Shown: positions 26,822 through 36,178, numbered from the stretch's first letter. The stretch: DNA of 64,000 bases from Anaerolineae bacterium (GCA_013314735.1 JABUFD010000006.1:100998-164997), one strand, 5' to 3'. Made by a program: numbers and translations. The notes: generated by a model from the sequence alone, not told the origin.

Positions 26822-27457
26822 ATGGAAACAACAATGAGTCATTTTGGGCAATGGGGATATGTGGTGGTGTGGGTCATCCTGGGGGCGGTGTTCCTGCTCT
26901 TTACCCCGTTCTACAAAAAAAGCCAGCGCAAACCTGCCAGTGTGTACCTGGCCTTTGTGATTGCCATGGCGTTCGAGATGTTCGGCATCCCGATGAGTAT
27001 GTATATCCTTGCCTGGGTGTTCGGCAGCAGTATTCCCGAAGGTGTCTTCTGGGGGCACACCCTCTTCCAATGGATCGGCCATACCGGCATGTACATCGGC
27101 ACAGTGCTGATCGTGATCGGGATTGTCCTGGTGATCATGGGCTGGCGTGTGGTCTACCAGCGTTATTGGCGCAAGGAGTCTGGGGAAGGGGAGTTGGTGA
27201 CAGAGGGCATTTACCGGTGGATCCGCCACCCGCAGTATACCGGTTTCATGCTGGTTACACTGGGGATGCTGTTCGATTGGGCGACCCTGCCCATGGCCAT
27301 CATGTGGCCGATCATGGCGGTGCTGTATACCCGCCTGGCGCGCAAAGAAGAAGCTGAGATGGAAATGCAATTTGGTGAAAGCTATCGGCAATATCGGCGG
27401 CAGACGGGCATGTTCCTGCCGCTGCTGGTACCGCGCAATCAACGAATGGAGCAATAG
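26822..27457 (+). CDS. isoprenylcysteine carboxyl methyltransferase-family membrane protein
   Basis: A 211-residue protein with four or five hydrophobic segments. The C-terminal block GIYRWIRHPQYTGFMLVTLG, followed by EEAEMEMQFGESYRQYRRQT, is the characteristic signature of the ICMT/PEMT-like group, in which RHPxY and the E-x-x-F-G-x-x-Y-x-x-Y motif shape the S-adenosylmethionine and substrate site. Bacterial members methylate varied lipidic or small substrates, so the substrate is open. The start at 26822 has GGAG 6 bases upstream. The next gene starts 5 bases after the stop, so the two form an operon. Confidence 0.82.
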   Translation: METTMSHFGQWGYVVVWVILGAVFLLFTPFYKKSQRKPASVYLAFVIAMAFEMFGIPMSMYILAWVFGSSIPEGVFWGHTLFQWIGHTGMYIGTVLIVIGIVLVIMGWRVVYQRYWRKESGEGELVTEGIYRWIRHPQYTGFMLVTLGMLFDWATLPMAIMWPIMAVLYTRLARKEEAEMEMQFGESYRQYRRQTGMFLPLLVPRNQRMEQ

Positions 27458-27462
27458 AAACG

Positions 27463-28086
27463 ATGGGACAACACGATGGAAACAACCTGAAAGCCGCGGC
27501 AGAGGAAACGATGAGCTTTTCCAGGTATGAACCTTCAGAGACGGAAATCCTGATCACCCTCGGGTTGGGGTTGAGCGTGATCAGCCCCTATTACCGCCGA
27601 TTTGTGCGCGGGCTGCGGCTGCGCGGCGATGAGCGTGTGCTGGATTACGGTTCCGGTTCCGGTGTATGCAGCCGCCACCTGGCCGCCCGTCTGCGGCGCG
27701 GTGGCGGACACCTCGATTGTGTGGATATCTCACGCGGATGGATGCAGGTTGTGCGCCGTACTCTGCGTGCCTGCCGTCATGTGGATTTTCACCTGGGACT
27801 TATCCGTGATGTGCTGATCGCTGATGGGAGTGTCGACGCGGTGGTGGTGCATTTTGTCCTGCACGATATTCCCGCGGTGGAACGGCCCTTGGTGATGAAT
27901 TGCCTCAGCCGCAAGCTGAGCCCCGGCGGCCGCCTGCTGCTGCGCGAGCCGACCGGTGAAGGATTGGAGCGGGAAGAATTGTACCGCCTGGCGAACAATG
28001 CCGGGCTGGCATCCATCAGCCTGCAAGAGCGCAAATGCCTGGCCGGGGTGGTGTACGACGCGGAATGGACCAGGCCCAAACCGTAA
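27463..28086 (+). CDS. class I SAM-dependent methyltransferase
   Basis: A 207-residue protein with motif I VLDYGSGSGVCSRHLA, an acidic strand end in LDCVDIS, and a motif IV region VDAVVVHFVLHDIP, all typical of Rossmann-fold methyltransferases. GGRLLLREPTGEG matches the later strand region. Substrate unknown. It begins 5 bases after the stop of the isoprenylcysteine methyltransferase-like gene, suggesting joint action in a pathway, perhaps on a lipid or quinone. A second in-frame ATG at 27511 (MSFSRYEP) is a possible alternative start. A terminator follows. Confidence 0.8.
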   Translation: MGQHDGNNLKAAAEETMSFSRYEPSETEILITLGLGLSVISPYYRRFVRGLRLRGDERVLDYGSGSGVCSRHLAARLRRGGGHLDCVDISRGWMQVVRRTLRACRHVDFHLGLIRDVLIADGSVDAVVVHFVLHDIPAVERPLVMNCLSRKLSPGGRLLLREPTGEGLEREELYRLANNAGLASISLQERKCLAGVVYDAEWTRPKP

Positions 28087-28110
28087 ACGGACAGCGCGCT
28101 TGGTAAAGCA

Positions 28111-28159
28111 AAGCCTGCCATTTCTGCCGCATTGCAGCGGTGGGCGTGGCAGGCTTTTT
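28111..28159 (+). terminator. intrinsic terminator after the methyltransferase pair
   Basis: Arms AAGCCTGCCA (28111-28120) and TGGCAGGCTT (28147-28156) with further pairing inside the loop, followed by a T-run (TTTTT within 28155-28159). It lies 24 bases after the stop codon. Confidence 0.75.
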
Positions 28160-28211
28160 GGACTTGTAGTTTTGGATGTGTTACAGGCGTCAATCCTTTT
28201 GGGCTTTGCGT

Positions 28212-28217
28212 TATAAT
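28212..28217 (+). promoter_or_regulatory. candidate -10 box of the SARP-type regulator gene
   Basis: TATAAT in the 218-base gap between the terminator and the regulator. No convincing -35 is present. It would give a leader of about 80 bases. Confidence 0.4.
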
Positions 28218-28304
28218 GTTATCAACCCTTTCTTAAGGTTACTCCGCTGGGCGCCGTCTTGACGGCATGAACCGCATTCATTGGATCGCTGTACGAGGTA
28301 CACC

Positions 28305-30932
28305 ATGAGCCGTAATCGATTTTTTCTGTTGGGAACGTTCCTGATTGAGAAAGATGGGAAGCATTTCCAGGACCTGCAATCACCGCAGGTGTTGGGGTTG
28401 CTGGCGTACCTGCTGGCGGAGCGGCGACAGGAACATACCCGCGAAGAATTGCTGAAGCTGTTCTGGCCGGATGTGAATGAGATCGCGGCGCGCAACAACC
28501 TGCGGGTGGCGCTCTTCCGCCTGCGCAGTGCTTTTCCGGATGAGGAGAAGGGTGTGCCGCTGATCGTCGGCAGCAGCCGTGCCATCCGCATCAATCCGCA
28601 GCGAAAACCGTGGATCGATATCGAATTGTTCCAGCTGGTGGTGGAACGCTACCAGGATGAATACCTGACCAGTGGTACGCTCAGCCCACTGGCCATCCGC
28701 GAGCTGAACAAGGTGCTCCAGTTTTACCGGAATGAATTCCTGCATGAGTTGGAAATTGACAATCCGCAGTTTAAGAACTGGCTGTTTTTCAAGCAGGAAC
28801 AGTTCCGCCAGTATGCTTCGTGGGTCAACAACCGCCTGTTGGAATACTACGAAGGCAACCGCAAATTTGAGCGCTGCCTGCAATACACCGGCTTCGGGTT
28901 GGTGCAGGACCCCTGGGATGAGAAGCTGCACCAGCAGCATATGCGGTTTTTGACCCTGACCGGGCAAAAAAGCCAGGCGCTGAAGCATTACCAGTTGTTG
29001 AAACAGGCATTTTCGACCGAGCGCGGCCTGCGCCTGAGCGATGAAACCGAAACCCTGTATGCCCGCATCAACCGCTTTTCAGAAGGCGACCATCCCTCCA
29101 ACCTGAGCGCGCAGACCCATTTTTTGCCAGACCTGGCCGGCAGCCTGACCAACTTTCCCCCGGTATCTTTTGCCTTTATGGGCCGTGAGACAGAATTGAG
29201 TACCATTTCGCAGCATCTGGCAGATGTGCACCGCCCGATCATCACCTTGCTGGGGCCGGGCGGGGTGGGAAAAACCCAGCTGGCCATTCAAAGTGCCGCC
29301 ACCAACCGTGAATTGTTCCCGGACGGTGTCTATTACATTCCGTTGGAAGCCCCCACCACTTCGCGCCTGTTCGCTTCCAACCTGGCGCATATCATCGGGC
29401 TGGAAACCAGTGGGCACAAAGCCACCCAGAGCCAGGTACTGGAGGCGCTGCAAAATCAACGCGTGCTGCTTGTACTGGACAATGTGCGCCAGCTGAACTC
29501 ACTGGATTTCTTCCTGCGCAACCTGATCGAGCGCGCGCCGTTGGTGAAACTGCTGGTTACTTCGCGTAGCCGGCTCAATTTCGAGGAAGAGAGCGTATTC
29601 GAGGTGAAGGGCCTGGCGCTCCCGCCGGAAGGGGAGGAGATCAGCTTTGAAGAAGCGCTGGCGTACCCGGCGGTAAAATTGTTTGATCATTTCGCGCAGA
29701 TGCATAACATCTACAAAAACAACCATGAAGATGAAATCGGCGACATCATCCGCATCTGCCGCGTGCTGGACGGGCATCCGCTGGGGATTGAGCTGGCCGC
29801 CAACTGGACGGCGATGGACAGCTGCGCGCAGGTGGTTGCTGATATCCGGCGCGGCCTGGCGGAGCAGGATGAAGTGCATGCGAGCCTGCCCGAAGCAGAA
29901 CGCGCCCTGCGGGTGGTATGTGACCTGAGTTGGAATATGCTCAATACCCAGGAGCAGATCATCTTTGAAAAATTGGCCATTTTCCCCGGCGGCTTCAAGC
30001 GCGAGATCGCCCACCTGGTGACCAATGCCACCACCCATGACCTGTTGATCCTCAAGCAGCATTCCTTCATCGACCGTTCACAAAAAACCGGGCGGTATTA
30101 TGTGCATCCCTTATTAAAGGAATATGCCTCGCAGCGCCGCGTGGAAGCCAACCAGACCGACCCCAGCGCGGAGGATACTTTCCGCAAGGCGTATTGTGAT
30201 TTTTACCTGTACTTTCTCTTTAAGCGTTACCTGAACCTGTTGAATGAATCCAACCATTCCCACGGGTATGAGATTTTGTACGAACTGCCCAACCTGCGCC
30301 AGGCCTGGGAAGAATCGCTTTATTACGGTCTGTACGACCAGATTTGCCGTGCGGCGCCGGCACTGACCGCTTTTTACCGGCGGCAAGGCCTGATCGGCGA
30401 GGGAATGATGGAGTTGGAACCGCTTATCACCACCCTGCGGGTGATGCTGCAGGATGAAAATGTGAAGAATGCTGACCAGATCTATTTCACCCTGGCGTTC
30501 CTGTTGATCGAAAAGGCCAATTTCCTGGTGGCACAAAATTCCCTCGAGCAGGCGCGGCGCGTGACCGAACAGGCGCTGGAGTATGCCCTTTCGGCTTCCA
30601 ATGCTCTGGGGCATATGCGCTGCCTGTACCAGATGGCGGATATTTACAACCGCAGTAACAAGCAAGAACGCGCGCTGGCGCAGGTGGAGAAAGCACTCGA
30701 GCTGATCCAGACAGAAAGTTTTGAATTTGACGCCCAGTTTGTGCAGGTGTGGGTGGCGTGGTGCTTTGAACTTTGCGCGGATATTTACATCCACCTGGAG
30801 CGGTATGCAGAGGCGATCCAGCGCCTGGAACGGGCGGCGTTCCTGCACAAGAACAGCGACCAGTTGATGCAGCAGCGCCTGTGTGAGCAGAAGATCAAGG
30901 CGGTACAGGAAATTATCGAGGCCGTTGCCTGA
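28305..30932 (+). CDS. SARP-like regulator with BTAD, NB-ARC ATPase and TPR regions
   Basis: An 875-residue regulator. Residues ~1-95 form a winged-helix DNA-binding domain of the SARP type (FLLGTFLIEKDGK, LLAYLLAERRQEHTREELLKLFWPD in pieces). The bacterial transcriptional activation domain runs to about 245. A STAND ATPase follows, with Walker A LLGPGGVGKTQLAIQSA near residue 315 and RVLLVLDNV as Walker B. The C-terminal ~280 residues are helical TPR-like repeats. Such proteins integrate a signal through ATP-dependent oligomerisation. The start at 28305 has GAGG 6 bases upstream; the frame continues 8 codons further back without support. Target genes are unknown. Confidence 0.87.
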   Translation: MSRNRFFLLGTFLIEKDGKHFQDLQSPQVLGLLAYLLAERRQEHTREELLKLFWPDVNEIAARNNLRVALFRLRSAFPDEEKGVPLIVGSSRAIRINPQRKPWIDIELFQLVVERYQDEYLTSGTLSPLAIRELNKVLQFYRNEFLHELEIDNPQFKNWLFFKQEQFRQYASWVNNRLLEYYEGNRKFERCLQYTGFGLVQDPWDEKLHQQHMRFLTLTGQKSQALKHYQLLKQAFSTERGLRLSDETETLYARINRFSEGDHPSNLSAQTHFLPDLAGSLTNFPPVSFAFMGRETELSTISQHLADVHRPIITLLGPGGVGKTQLAIQSAATNRELFPDGVYYIPLEAPTTSRLFASNLAHIIGLETSGHKATQSQVLEALQNQRVLLVLDNVRQLNSLDFFLRNLIERAPLVKLLVTSRSRLNFEEESVFEVKGLALPPEGEEISFEEALAYPAVKLFDHFAQMHNIYKNNHEDEIGDIIRICRVLDGHPLGIELAANWTAMDSCAQVVADIRRGLAEQDEVHASLPEAERALRVVCDLSWNMLNTQEQIIFEKLAIFPGGFKREIAHLVTNATTHDLLILKQHSFIDRSQKTGRYYVHPLLKEYASQRRVEANQTDPSAEDTFRKAYCDFYLYFLFKRYLNLLNESNHSHGYEILYELPNLRQAWEESLYYGLYDQICRAAPALTAFYRRQGLIGEGMMELEPLITTLRVMLQDENVKNADQIYFTLAFLLIEKANFLVAQNSLEQARRVTEQALEYALSASNALGHMRCLYQMADIYNRSNKQERALAQVEKALELIQTESFEFDAQFVQVWVAWCFELCADIYIHLERYAEAIQRLERAAFLHKNSDQLMQQRLCEQKIKAVQEIIEAVA

Positions 30933-30988
30933 CCTGTGCCCGGTCTGACCCGGTTCCGCGCCCAATTCGCCAGAGTTTATGAAAATTC

Positions 30989-31039
30989 CTTGACAAATCC
31001 AATTTCGCTATTGTCAAGAGTGCAAAAGCACCTTATAAT
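30989..31039 (+). promoter_or_regulatory. rpsA promoter with an inverted repeat over the -35 box
   Basis: TTGTCA (31011-31016), a 17-base spacer and TATAAT (31034-31039) form a strong promoter. The -35 box is one arm of a perfect inverted repeat, CTTGACAA (30989-30996) and TTGTCAAG (31011-31018), with centres 22 bases apart (two helical turns), as expected for an operator bound by a dimer. Confidence 0.65.
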
Positions 31040-31077
31040 CAGTCATAATCATTTTAACTGGAGTTGTATAAACAAGT

Positions 31078-32349
31078 ATGGATCAATTGGACGCTAACAT
31101 GGATCAGGGCTCAGCCCCTGAGGAGAACGTTGAAAGCATGGAAATGCTGCTTGCCCAGGAAGGCATGGGGCTGGATGTACCCAAGCGGGGCGAGATTCGC
31201 ACCGGTGTGATTGCCAGCATCAACAATGGGCAAATTCTGGTAAGTGTGGGGACGAAATCGGAAGGCATCATCAGCAGCCGTGAATACGAACAGATTCCCG
31301 ATGAAGAGAAGGAAGCTTTCGATATCGGCCAGGAAATCCAGGTGTATGTGATTAACCCGGAAGATCAGCACGGAAACCTGGTGCTGTCGTACCTGCGTGC
31401 CCGTGAAGCCACCGATTGGGATGATGTTGAAACCCTGCGCGAAAGCAAGGACGGTTACGAAAGCACCATCATTGGCTACAACAAGGGCGGTCTGCTGGTG
31501 AAAGTCGGCGGCCTGAGCGGGTTTGTGCCTGCTTCCCAGTTGGGCCTGGCGCGCCGCGCGCGGATTAAGGGCGACACCCCCGATAAACGCTGGGGTGGTA
31601 TGGTGGGCGAAAAGATCGAAGTGCGTGTGATTGAAGTTGACCGCAATCGCCGCCGCCTGATCCTTTCGGAACGCGCTGCCAGCAGCGAAACCCGCGAGAG
31701 CCTCAAGGAACGTGTGATCGAGGATCTGGAAGTCGGCCAGGTGTACAAAGGCCGTGTGACCAGCCTTGCCAGCTTTGGCGCATTTGTGAACGTCAACGGC
31801 GCTGATGGCCTGGTGCATCTGTCTGAAATTTCCTGGGACCGCATTCAGGACCCCTCTGAGGTGCTGGAAGTCGGGCAGGAAGTCAAGGTCAAAGTGATCT
31901 CGATCCAGAAAGAAAAGAAGCGCATCGGCCTTTCCATTCGCCAGCTGTTGGCTGACCCGTGGATTGACAAAGCCCAGCAGTACGAAGTGGGCCAGATGGT
32001 GCAGTGCAAGATCACCCGCCTGACCAGCTTTGGCGCCTTCGCTGAAATTGAACCCGGGCTGGAAGGCCTGATCCATATTTCCGAGCTGGCTGACCACCGC
32101 GTGGAACACCCCAAAGAGGTGCTGCACGAAGGTGATATGGTCAACCTGCGCGTGATCAAGATCGAACCCGAAGAACACCGCATCGGTCTCAGCCTGCGCC
32201 GTGTCGAATCGATGAAGTACGCCGACATGGACTGGAAAGACCTGCTGGATGACCTTGGCGATGACGCCGATTTCGGCGATGACGACGACATCGAAGAAGA
32301 AGACGATGACGTGGAGATCGACGAAGAAGAACTGGACGAAGAAGAATAA
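31078..32349 (+). CDS. rpsA: S1 RNA-binding-domain protein (30S ribosomal protein S1 homologue)
   Basis: A 423-residue protein with four S1 domains at about residues 37-107, 124-199, 218-288 and 303-375. The last two are most canonical: GQVYKGRVTSLASFGAFVNV and GQMVQCKITRLTSFGAFAEI, each followed by GLVHLSE or GLIHISEL. The last ~35 residues are almost wholly Asp and Glu. S1 homologues bring mRNA to the 30S subunit and unfold it. Four domains are fewer than the six of E. coli S1 but usual for Gram-positive-type and Chloroflexota S1. No close Shine-Dalgarno lies before the ATG (GGAG is 14 bases away), as is common for S1 genes. Confidence 0.9.
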   Translation: MDQLDANMDQGSAPEENVESMEMLLAQEGMGLDVPKRGEIRTGVIASINNGQILVSVGTKSEGIISSREYEQIPDEEKEAFDIGQEIQVYVINPEDQHGNLVLSYLRAREATDWDDVETLRESKDGYESTIIGYNKGGLLVKVGGLSGFVPASQLGLARRARIKGDTPDKRWGGMVGEKIEVRVIEVDRNRRRLILSERAASSETRESLKERVIEDLEVGQVYKGRVTSLASFGAFVNVNGADGLVHLSEISWDRIQDPSEVLEVGQEVKVKVISIQKEKKRIGLSIRQLLADPWIDKAQQYEVGQMVQCKITRLTSFGAFAEIEPGLEGLIHISELADHRVEHPKEVLHEGDMVNLRVIKIEPEEHRIGLSLRRVESMKYADMDWKDLLDDLGDDADFGDDDDIEEEDDDVEIDEEELDEEE

Positions 32350-32372
32350 TTCTCACCCTGTCACCCCAAAGG

Positions 32373-32402
32373 GGCTGTCCCACTGTGGACAGCCTCTTTT
32401 TC
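32373..32402 (+). terminator. intrinsic terminator of rpsA
   Basis: Stem GGCTGTCC (32373-32380) and GGACAGCC (32387-32394) with a 6-base loop, then TCTTTTTC. It lies 24 bases after the stop codon. Confidence 0.85.
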
Positions 32403-32436
32403 TATGATGTTTGGCAACACAACCGGAGGCGCGGCA

Positions 32437-33534
32437 ATGCCCTTTCTCATTGATGCCCACCAGGACCTGGCGTACAACATGCTTTCGCATGGGCGCGATT
32501 ACCGCCGCAGCGCGGCGCAGACCCGCGCATTGGAGCAGGACGGCCCGGTGCCGCTGCGCACCGGGGAATGCCTGTTGGGTTGGCCGGATTACCAGGCCGG
32601 GCAGGTGGCGCTGTTTTTTGGCACGCTCTACCTCAGCCCGGCGGATACGGCTGAAGAATGGGAAACCCAGCGTTTTGCCAACGCCGCCGAAGCCAGCCGC
32701 CATCACCTGGAGCAATACCACGCCTACCGTCATCTGTGCGAGCAGGAACCGGAATTGTTCCGTATGGTGCTTTCCCGCGCCGACCTGGCAGCGGTGCTGG
32801 ATGCCTGGCGTACCCCGGCCGTGTACCCGGAAACCACCCACCCGGTGGGGATTGCCCTGTTAATGGAAGGCGCAGAAGGACTGCCGGATATCCATGACCT
32901 GGTGGAGTGGTACGAACGCGGCGTGCGCATGGTGGGACCGGTCTGGGGCGGGGGTCGCTACTGCGGCGCCGGCTTTGGCGACAAGGAACCGCGCCGCTTT
33001 GACCGTGAAGGGTATGCCCTGCTGGCGCTGATGGCGGAACTGGGCATGGCGCTGGATGTGAGCCATATGAACCATGAATCGCTGTTGCAGGCGGCCGATG
33101 CCTACGCCGGCGAGGTGGTGATCGCCAGCCATATTGCCTGTGAATCGATCCATGGCGAACACCGCGAACGCCTGCTGAATGATGAGGGCATCGTCCACCT
33201 GATCGAGCGCAATGCGGTGATCGGGCTGGTACCCAGCAACCGTTTCCTCAGCGCGCGCTGGAACCGCGGCAACCCGCGCGACCAGGTAACCCTGATGGAC
33301 CTGGCGGCACACATCGACCATATCTGCCAGATCGCCGGTAACAGCCGCCATGCGGCTTTCGGCACCGATTTTGACGGCGGGTTCGGCCGCGGAAGTGTGC
33401 CGGCGGAATTGGACAGCATTGCCGACCTGCAAAAGATGAGCACGGTTTTAATGCAAAAGGGGTATAATGAGGGCGATATTGAGAACATTTTCGGCCGCAA
33501 CTGGCAACGCATCCTCGAAAATGTGTTCAGGTAA
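32437..33534 (+). CDS. peptidase M19 (membrane/renal dipeptidase family)
   Basis: A 365-residue zinc dipeptidase-like protein. IDAHQDLAYN provides the H-x-D metal ligands, LMEGAEGL the bridging Glu, LDVSHMNHES and IASHIACESI the later His ligands, and FGTDFDGGFG the conserved Asp, all in the order seen in the amidohydrolase superfamily M19 group. Family members cleave dipeptides, including some with D-residues. No signal peptide is visible. The start at 32437 is chosen because GGAGG lies 7 bases upstream; the frame extends 11 codons back without a site. The next gene begins 3 bases after the stop, implying an operon. Confidence 0.88.
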   Translation: MPFLIDAHQDLAYNMLSHGRDYRRSAAQTRALEQDGPVPLRTGECLLGWPDYQAGQVALFFGTLYLSPADTAEEWETQRFANAAEASRHHLEQYHAYRHLCEQEPELFRMVLSRADLAAVLDAWRTPAVYPETTHPVGIALLMEGAEGLPDIHDLVEWYERGVRMVGPVWGGGRYCGAGFGDKEPRRFDREGYALLALMAELGMALDVSHMNHESLLQAADAYAGEVVIASHIACESIHGEHRERLLNDEGIVHLIERNAVIGLVPSNRFLSARWNRGNPRDQVTLMDLAAHIDHICQIAGNSRHAAFGTDFDGGFGRGSVPAELDSIADLQKMSTVLMQKGYNEGDIENIFGRNWQRILENVFR

Positions 33535-33537
33535 ATC

Positions 33538-34053
33538 ATGACGCAAGCAGAAGAATCGTTACAACAAGCCACGGACACCGCGCCGACCCCCGAAACCTCC
33601 CCTGAAGCCCCGCCGGTGGAGAGCTATTCAACCACGCGGGTGCGCGGCGGGCTGGTCCTGACCCTGATCGGTTTTGTGATCTTCATCCTGGGCACGCGCC
33701 CTTCGATGTTTGGCATGGACCGCAGCCCGGTGATCGGTTTTGTGCAGATTGCCACTTTTCTGGTGGGGTTGGCGTTGATGTGCGTGGGCGGGTATAGCAG
33801 CCTGATGGGGCTGTGGGGCAGCCGCGAACTTTCGCTGCTGGCCGATATCGGCTCACGCCTGGTGGCGACCGGGTTCGTGGTGGCCGTGTTCAGCGGCATG
33901 GCGGACGTGTTCGGCTTTGGCAGCCATCTGCTGCCGGAAACGGTTCCGTATTTCGGCCCGTGGCAGGCGTTCGGTGTGCAGGTGGGCGAATTCCTGATCG
34001 CGGTCGGCTTTTTGCTGCTGATTCCCTTCCATCGCCTGCGCAAGACACACTGA
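33538..34053 (+). CDS. integral membrane protein of unknown function
   Basis: A 171-residue protein with a Pro/Glu/Thr-rich N terminus (about 35 residues) and four hydrophobic segments (near residues 38-52, 66-86, 103-122 and 147-163). No family is recognised. It starts 3 bases after the dipeptidase stop codon and thus probably shares its mRNA. Its role could be in the same cell-surface or peptide process, but that is only inferred from the neighbour. Confidence 0.65.
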   Translation: MTQAEESLQQATDTAPTPETSPEAPPVESYSTTRVRGGLVLTLIGFVIFILGTRPSMFGMDRSPVIGFVQIATFLVGLALMCVGGYSSLMGLWGSRELSLLADIGSRLVATGFVVAVFSGMADVFGFGSHLLPETVPYFGPWQAFGVQVGEFLIAVGFLLLIPFHRLRKTH

Positions 34054-34094
34054 GACAGTTTCGCGCTGCGTGCGCGGTTTCCACTGCGCCGGCG

Positions 34095-34592
34095 CTACAG
34101 GAATAACACCATCACGGCGCTGTGGTCGTCACCGCCCACTTCCTGGAAACCCAGGCGCTGGTACAGGCTCACAGCCGGGTTTTCCCGCGCCACCGAAAGC
34201 GATAACCCCGGGTAGCCGTGCTGCCGCGCGGTTTCGATCAGGCGCTGCATCAATTCGGTACCGATCCCCATCCCGCGGGCTTCCGGCAGGAGGGCGATGG
34301 TCAGTTCAGGGATGTCGTCACGGAAAAAGCCGTACCCGCGTTGGCCGGGCTGCCAGCGCCGGAACCAGGCGGCTCCCAGCGGAGCGCCATTGGCGGGGTT
34401 TTCGGCAATCCAGCCGTAATCATGGGCACGGCCCCAGCCCTGCAGGTATTGCGCAATGGCAGGCTCATCGAGGATGCTGACGGGCGGCGGGGCTTCCTCC
34501 GGGCCGACATAAATCGCCTGGTACAGGATCTGCCACAGGAATTCTTCATCCTCCAGCCGGGCGGGGCGCAGGGTACAGCGGGTTTCGTTCAT
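34095..34592 (-). CDS. GNAT-family N-acetyltransferase
   Basis: A 165-residue GNAT enzyme. LRPARLEDEEFLWQILYQA is the typical N-terminal strand-helix. ELTIALLPEARGMGIGTELMQRLIETARQHG (in pieces) is the acetyl-CoA pyrophosphate-binding loop (R-x-x-G-x-G/A). LSVARENPAVSLYQRLGFQEVG is the closing motif. Substrate cannot be predicted. No Shine-Dalgarno precedes the ATG; a promoter that would start transcription at the ATG is present upstream. It is convergent with the membrane protein gene. Confidence 0.87.
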   Translation of the reverse strand: MNETRCTLRPARLEDEEFLWQILYQAIYVGPEEAPPPVSILDEPAIAQYLQGWGRAHDYGWIAENPANGAPLGAAWFRRWQPGQRGYGFFRDDIPELTIALLPEARGMGIGTELMQRLIETARQHGYPGLSLSVARENPAVSLYQRLGFQEVGGDDHSAVMVLFL

Positions 34593-34598
34593 GGCTTC

Positions 34599-34628
34599 AT
34601 CTTAACATGGACACAGGCCTGAAGGCAA
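34599..34628 (-). promoter_or_regulatory. leaderless promoter of the GNAT gene
   Basis: Minus strand TTGCCT (34623-34628), 18-base spacer, TAAGAT (34599-34604), then exactly 6 bases to the ATG at 34592. The -35 sequence and the spacer length are the same as for the leader-peptide promoter at 21617. Confidence 0.5.
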
Positions 34629-34666
34629 GCGCCGGAAGGTTAACACCTGGCGGACTGCTGCCCGTG

Positions 34667-36094
34667 TCAATCCTCGTCCGGGATGACCTTGCCCGGATTC
34701 ATGATGCCGTTGGGGTCAAAAGCAGCCTTGATGCCGCGGTGCAGCGCCAGTACGTTCCGGTCCAGCACCAATGGTACGAATTCCTTTTTCTTGTAGCCGA
34801 TGCCGTGTTCACCGCTGATGGTGCCGCCCAATGCGGCAACAGCCTGGAACAGTTCCGTCAGCAGGTTGTGCTTAATCGCGTCCCACTGTGCCAGCGGCAT
34901 TTCGGGTTTTTTGATGATGCGCACATGCACATTGCCATCGCCGGCATGGCCGTAGGCCGGAAAGAGCACATCATAGCGTTCGCCGATGGCATACAGCGCG
35001 TCCATCAGGGCGGCGATCTTCGAGATCGGTACCACCACGTCCTCGGAGGTCTGGATGGGAGAGATGGACATCAGGGCTTCGGCGATGTTGCGGCGCAGCG
35101 CCCAGATGCGTTCCTGGGTGGTGGCGTTGGGCGCCACGTACACCTCAATCGCGCCGCTTTCCATGCACAGGTCGCCGATGGCTTCATATACGCCCTCAAT
35201 CTCGGCTTCGCTCCCGCCGTCCACTTCCACCAGCAGCAGGCCGCCGGCATCCTGCAGCGGGAGCTCTTCGTTCAGGTAACGGGCTGAGGCCTGCACCGCG
35301 TAGCGGTCCATGAATTCCAGCGTGGTGGGCAGTACCCCGCTGTGGGTAAGCACCCTGGGAATGGCGTTGATCGTCTGCTGCAGGGTGGGAAACAGCACCA
35401 GCAGGTCCATTGCCGCTTTGGGCAGGGGAATCAGTTTGAGGATGATGCGGGTGAATACGCCCAGCGTGCCCTCGCTGCCGACCATCAGGTGTACCAGGTC
35501 GTAGCCGACCACGTCTTTCAGGTTCTTGCCGCCCAGGTGGATGATCTCGCCGTTGGGCAGCACCACTTCCAACCCGAGGATGTAGCGTCCGGTGACGCCG
35601 TATTTGACCGCCTTGCCGCCCCCGGCGTTGGTGGCCACATTTCCGCCGATGAAGCACGATAGCAGGCTCATCGGGTAGCCGGCATACAGCAGGCCGTACT
35701 CGGCGGCGGCGAGGTTGATCTCGTTTGTGATCACACCCGGTTCCACCACCGCCACCATGTTCTCGGTATCGATTTCCACAATGCGGTTCATCCGTTCGAG
35801 GGAAAGCACAATCCCGCCGTACAGCGGCACCGCCGCGCCTGCCAGGCCGGTGCCCGCGCCGCGCGGTGTCACCGGGATGCAGCGCTGGTTGGCATGGCGC
35901 AGAATCGCCGATACCTCGGCGGTGGTGGCGGGTTTCAGCACCACTTCCGGCAGGTGGTTGTTGCGCTTGTCGGAAATTTCATCGGTGCCGTACGGGCTGA
36001 GTTTTTCCGGGTCATTGGCGATGCAGTATTTTTCGCCGACAATCGCGGCGAGGTGGTCAATATCCTGCGGGGTGACGGGGTTGAATGTAGGCAT
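34667..36094 (-). CDS. FAD-binding oxidoreductase (glycolate/D-lactate oxidase GlcD-like)
   Basis: A 475-residue flavoprotein of the VAO/PCMH family. CIPVTPRGAGTGLAGAAVPL is the FAD pyrophosphate-binding loop, NVATNAGGGKAVKYGVTGRYI continues the FAD domain, and the C-terminal cap holds YGHAGDGNVHV and the final GTISGEHGIGYKK. This set of motifs matches GlcD and D-lactate dehydrogenases, which oxidise 2-hydroxyacids. The iron-sulfur GlcF partner is not adjacent, so electrons may go elsewhere. The start at 36094 has AGGA 5 bases upstream. It lies 84 bases downstream of the histidine kinase gene on the same strand and could belong to the same transcript. Confidence 0.88.
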   Translation of the reverse strand: MPTFNPVTPQDIDHLAAIVGEKYCIANDPEKLSPYGTDEISDKRNNHLPEVVLKPATTAEVSAILRHANQRCIPVTPRGAGTGLAGAAVPLYGGIVLSLERMNRIVEIDTENMVAVVEPGVITNEINLAAAEYGLLYAGYPMSLLSCFIGGNVATNAGGGKAVKYGVTGRYILGLEVVLPNGEIIHLGGKNLKDVVGYDLVHLMVGSEGTLGVFTRIILKLIPLPKAAMDLLVLFPTLQQTINAIPRVLTHSGVLPTTLEFMDRYAVQASARYLNEELPLQDAGGLLLVEVDGGSEAEIEGVYEAIGDLCMESGAIEVYVAPNATTQERIWALRRNIAEALMSISPIQTSEDVVVPISKIAALMDALYAIGERYDVLFPAYGHAGDGNVHVRIIKKPEMPLAQWDAIKHNLLTELFQAVAALGGTISGEHGIGYKKKEFVPLVLDRNVLALHRGIKAAFDPNGIMNPGKVIPDED

Positions 36095-36178
36095 GGCATT
36101 CCTGTGCAATGATTGGTTTTCTGCCTTTGATTGTACCCGGAATTGCGCGCCGGATGCGGATGCGGCGGGAAACGAAAA

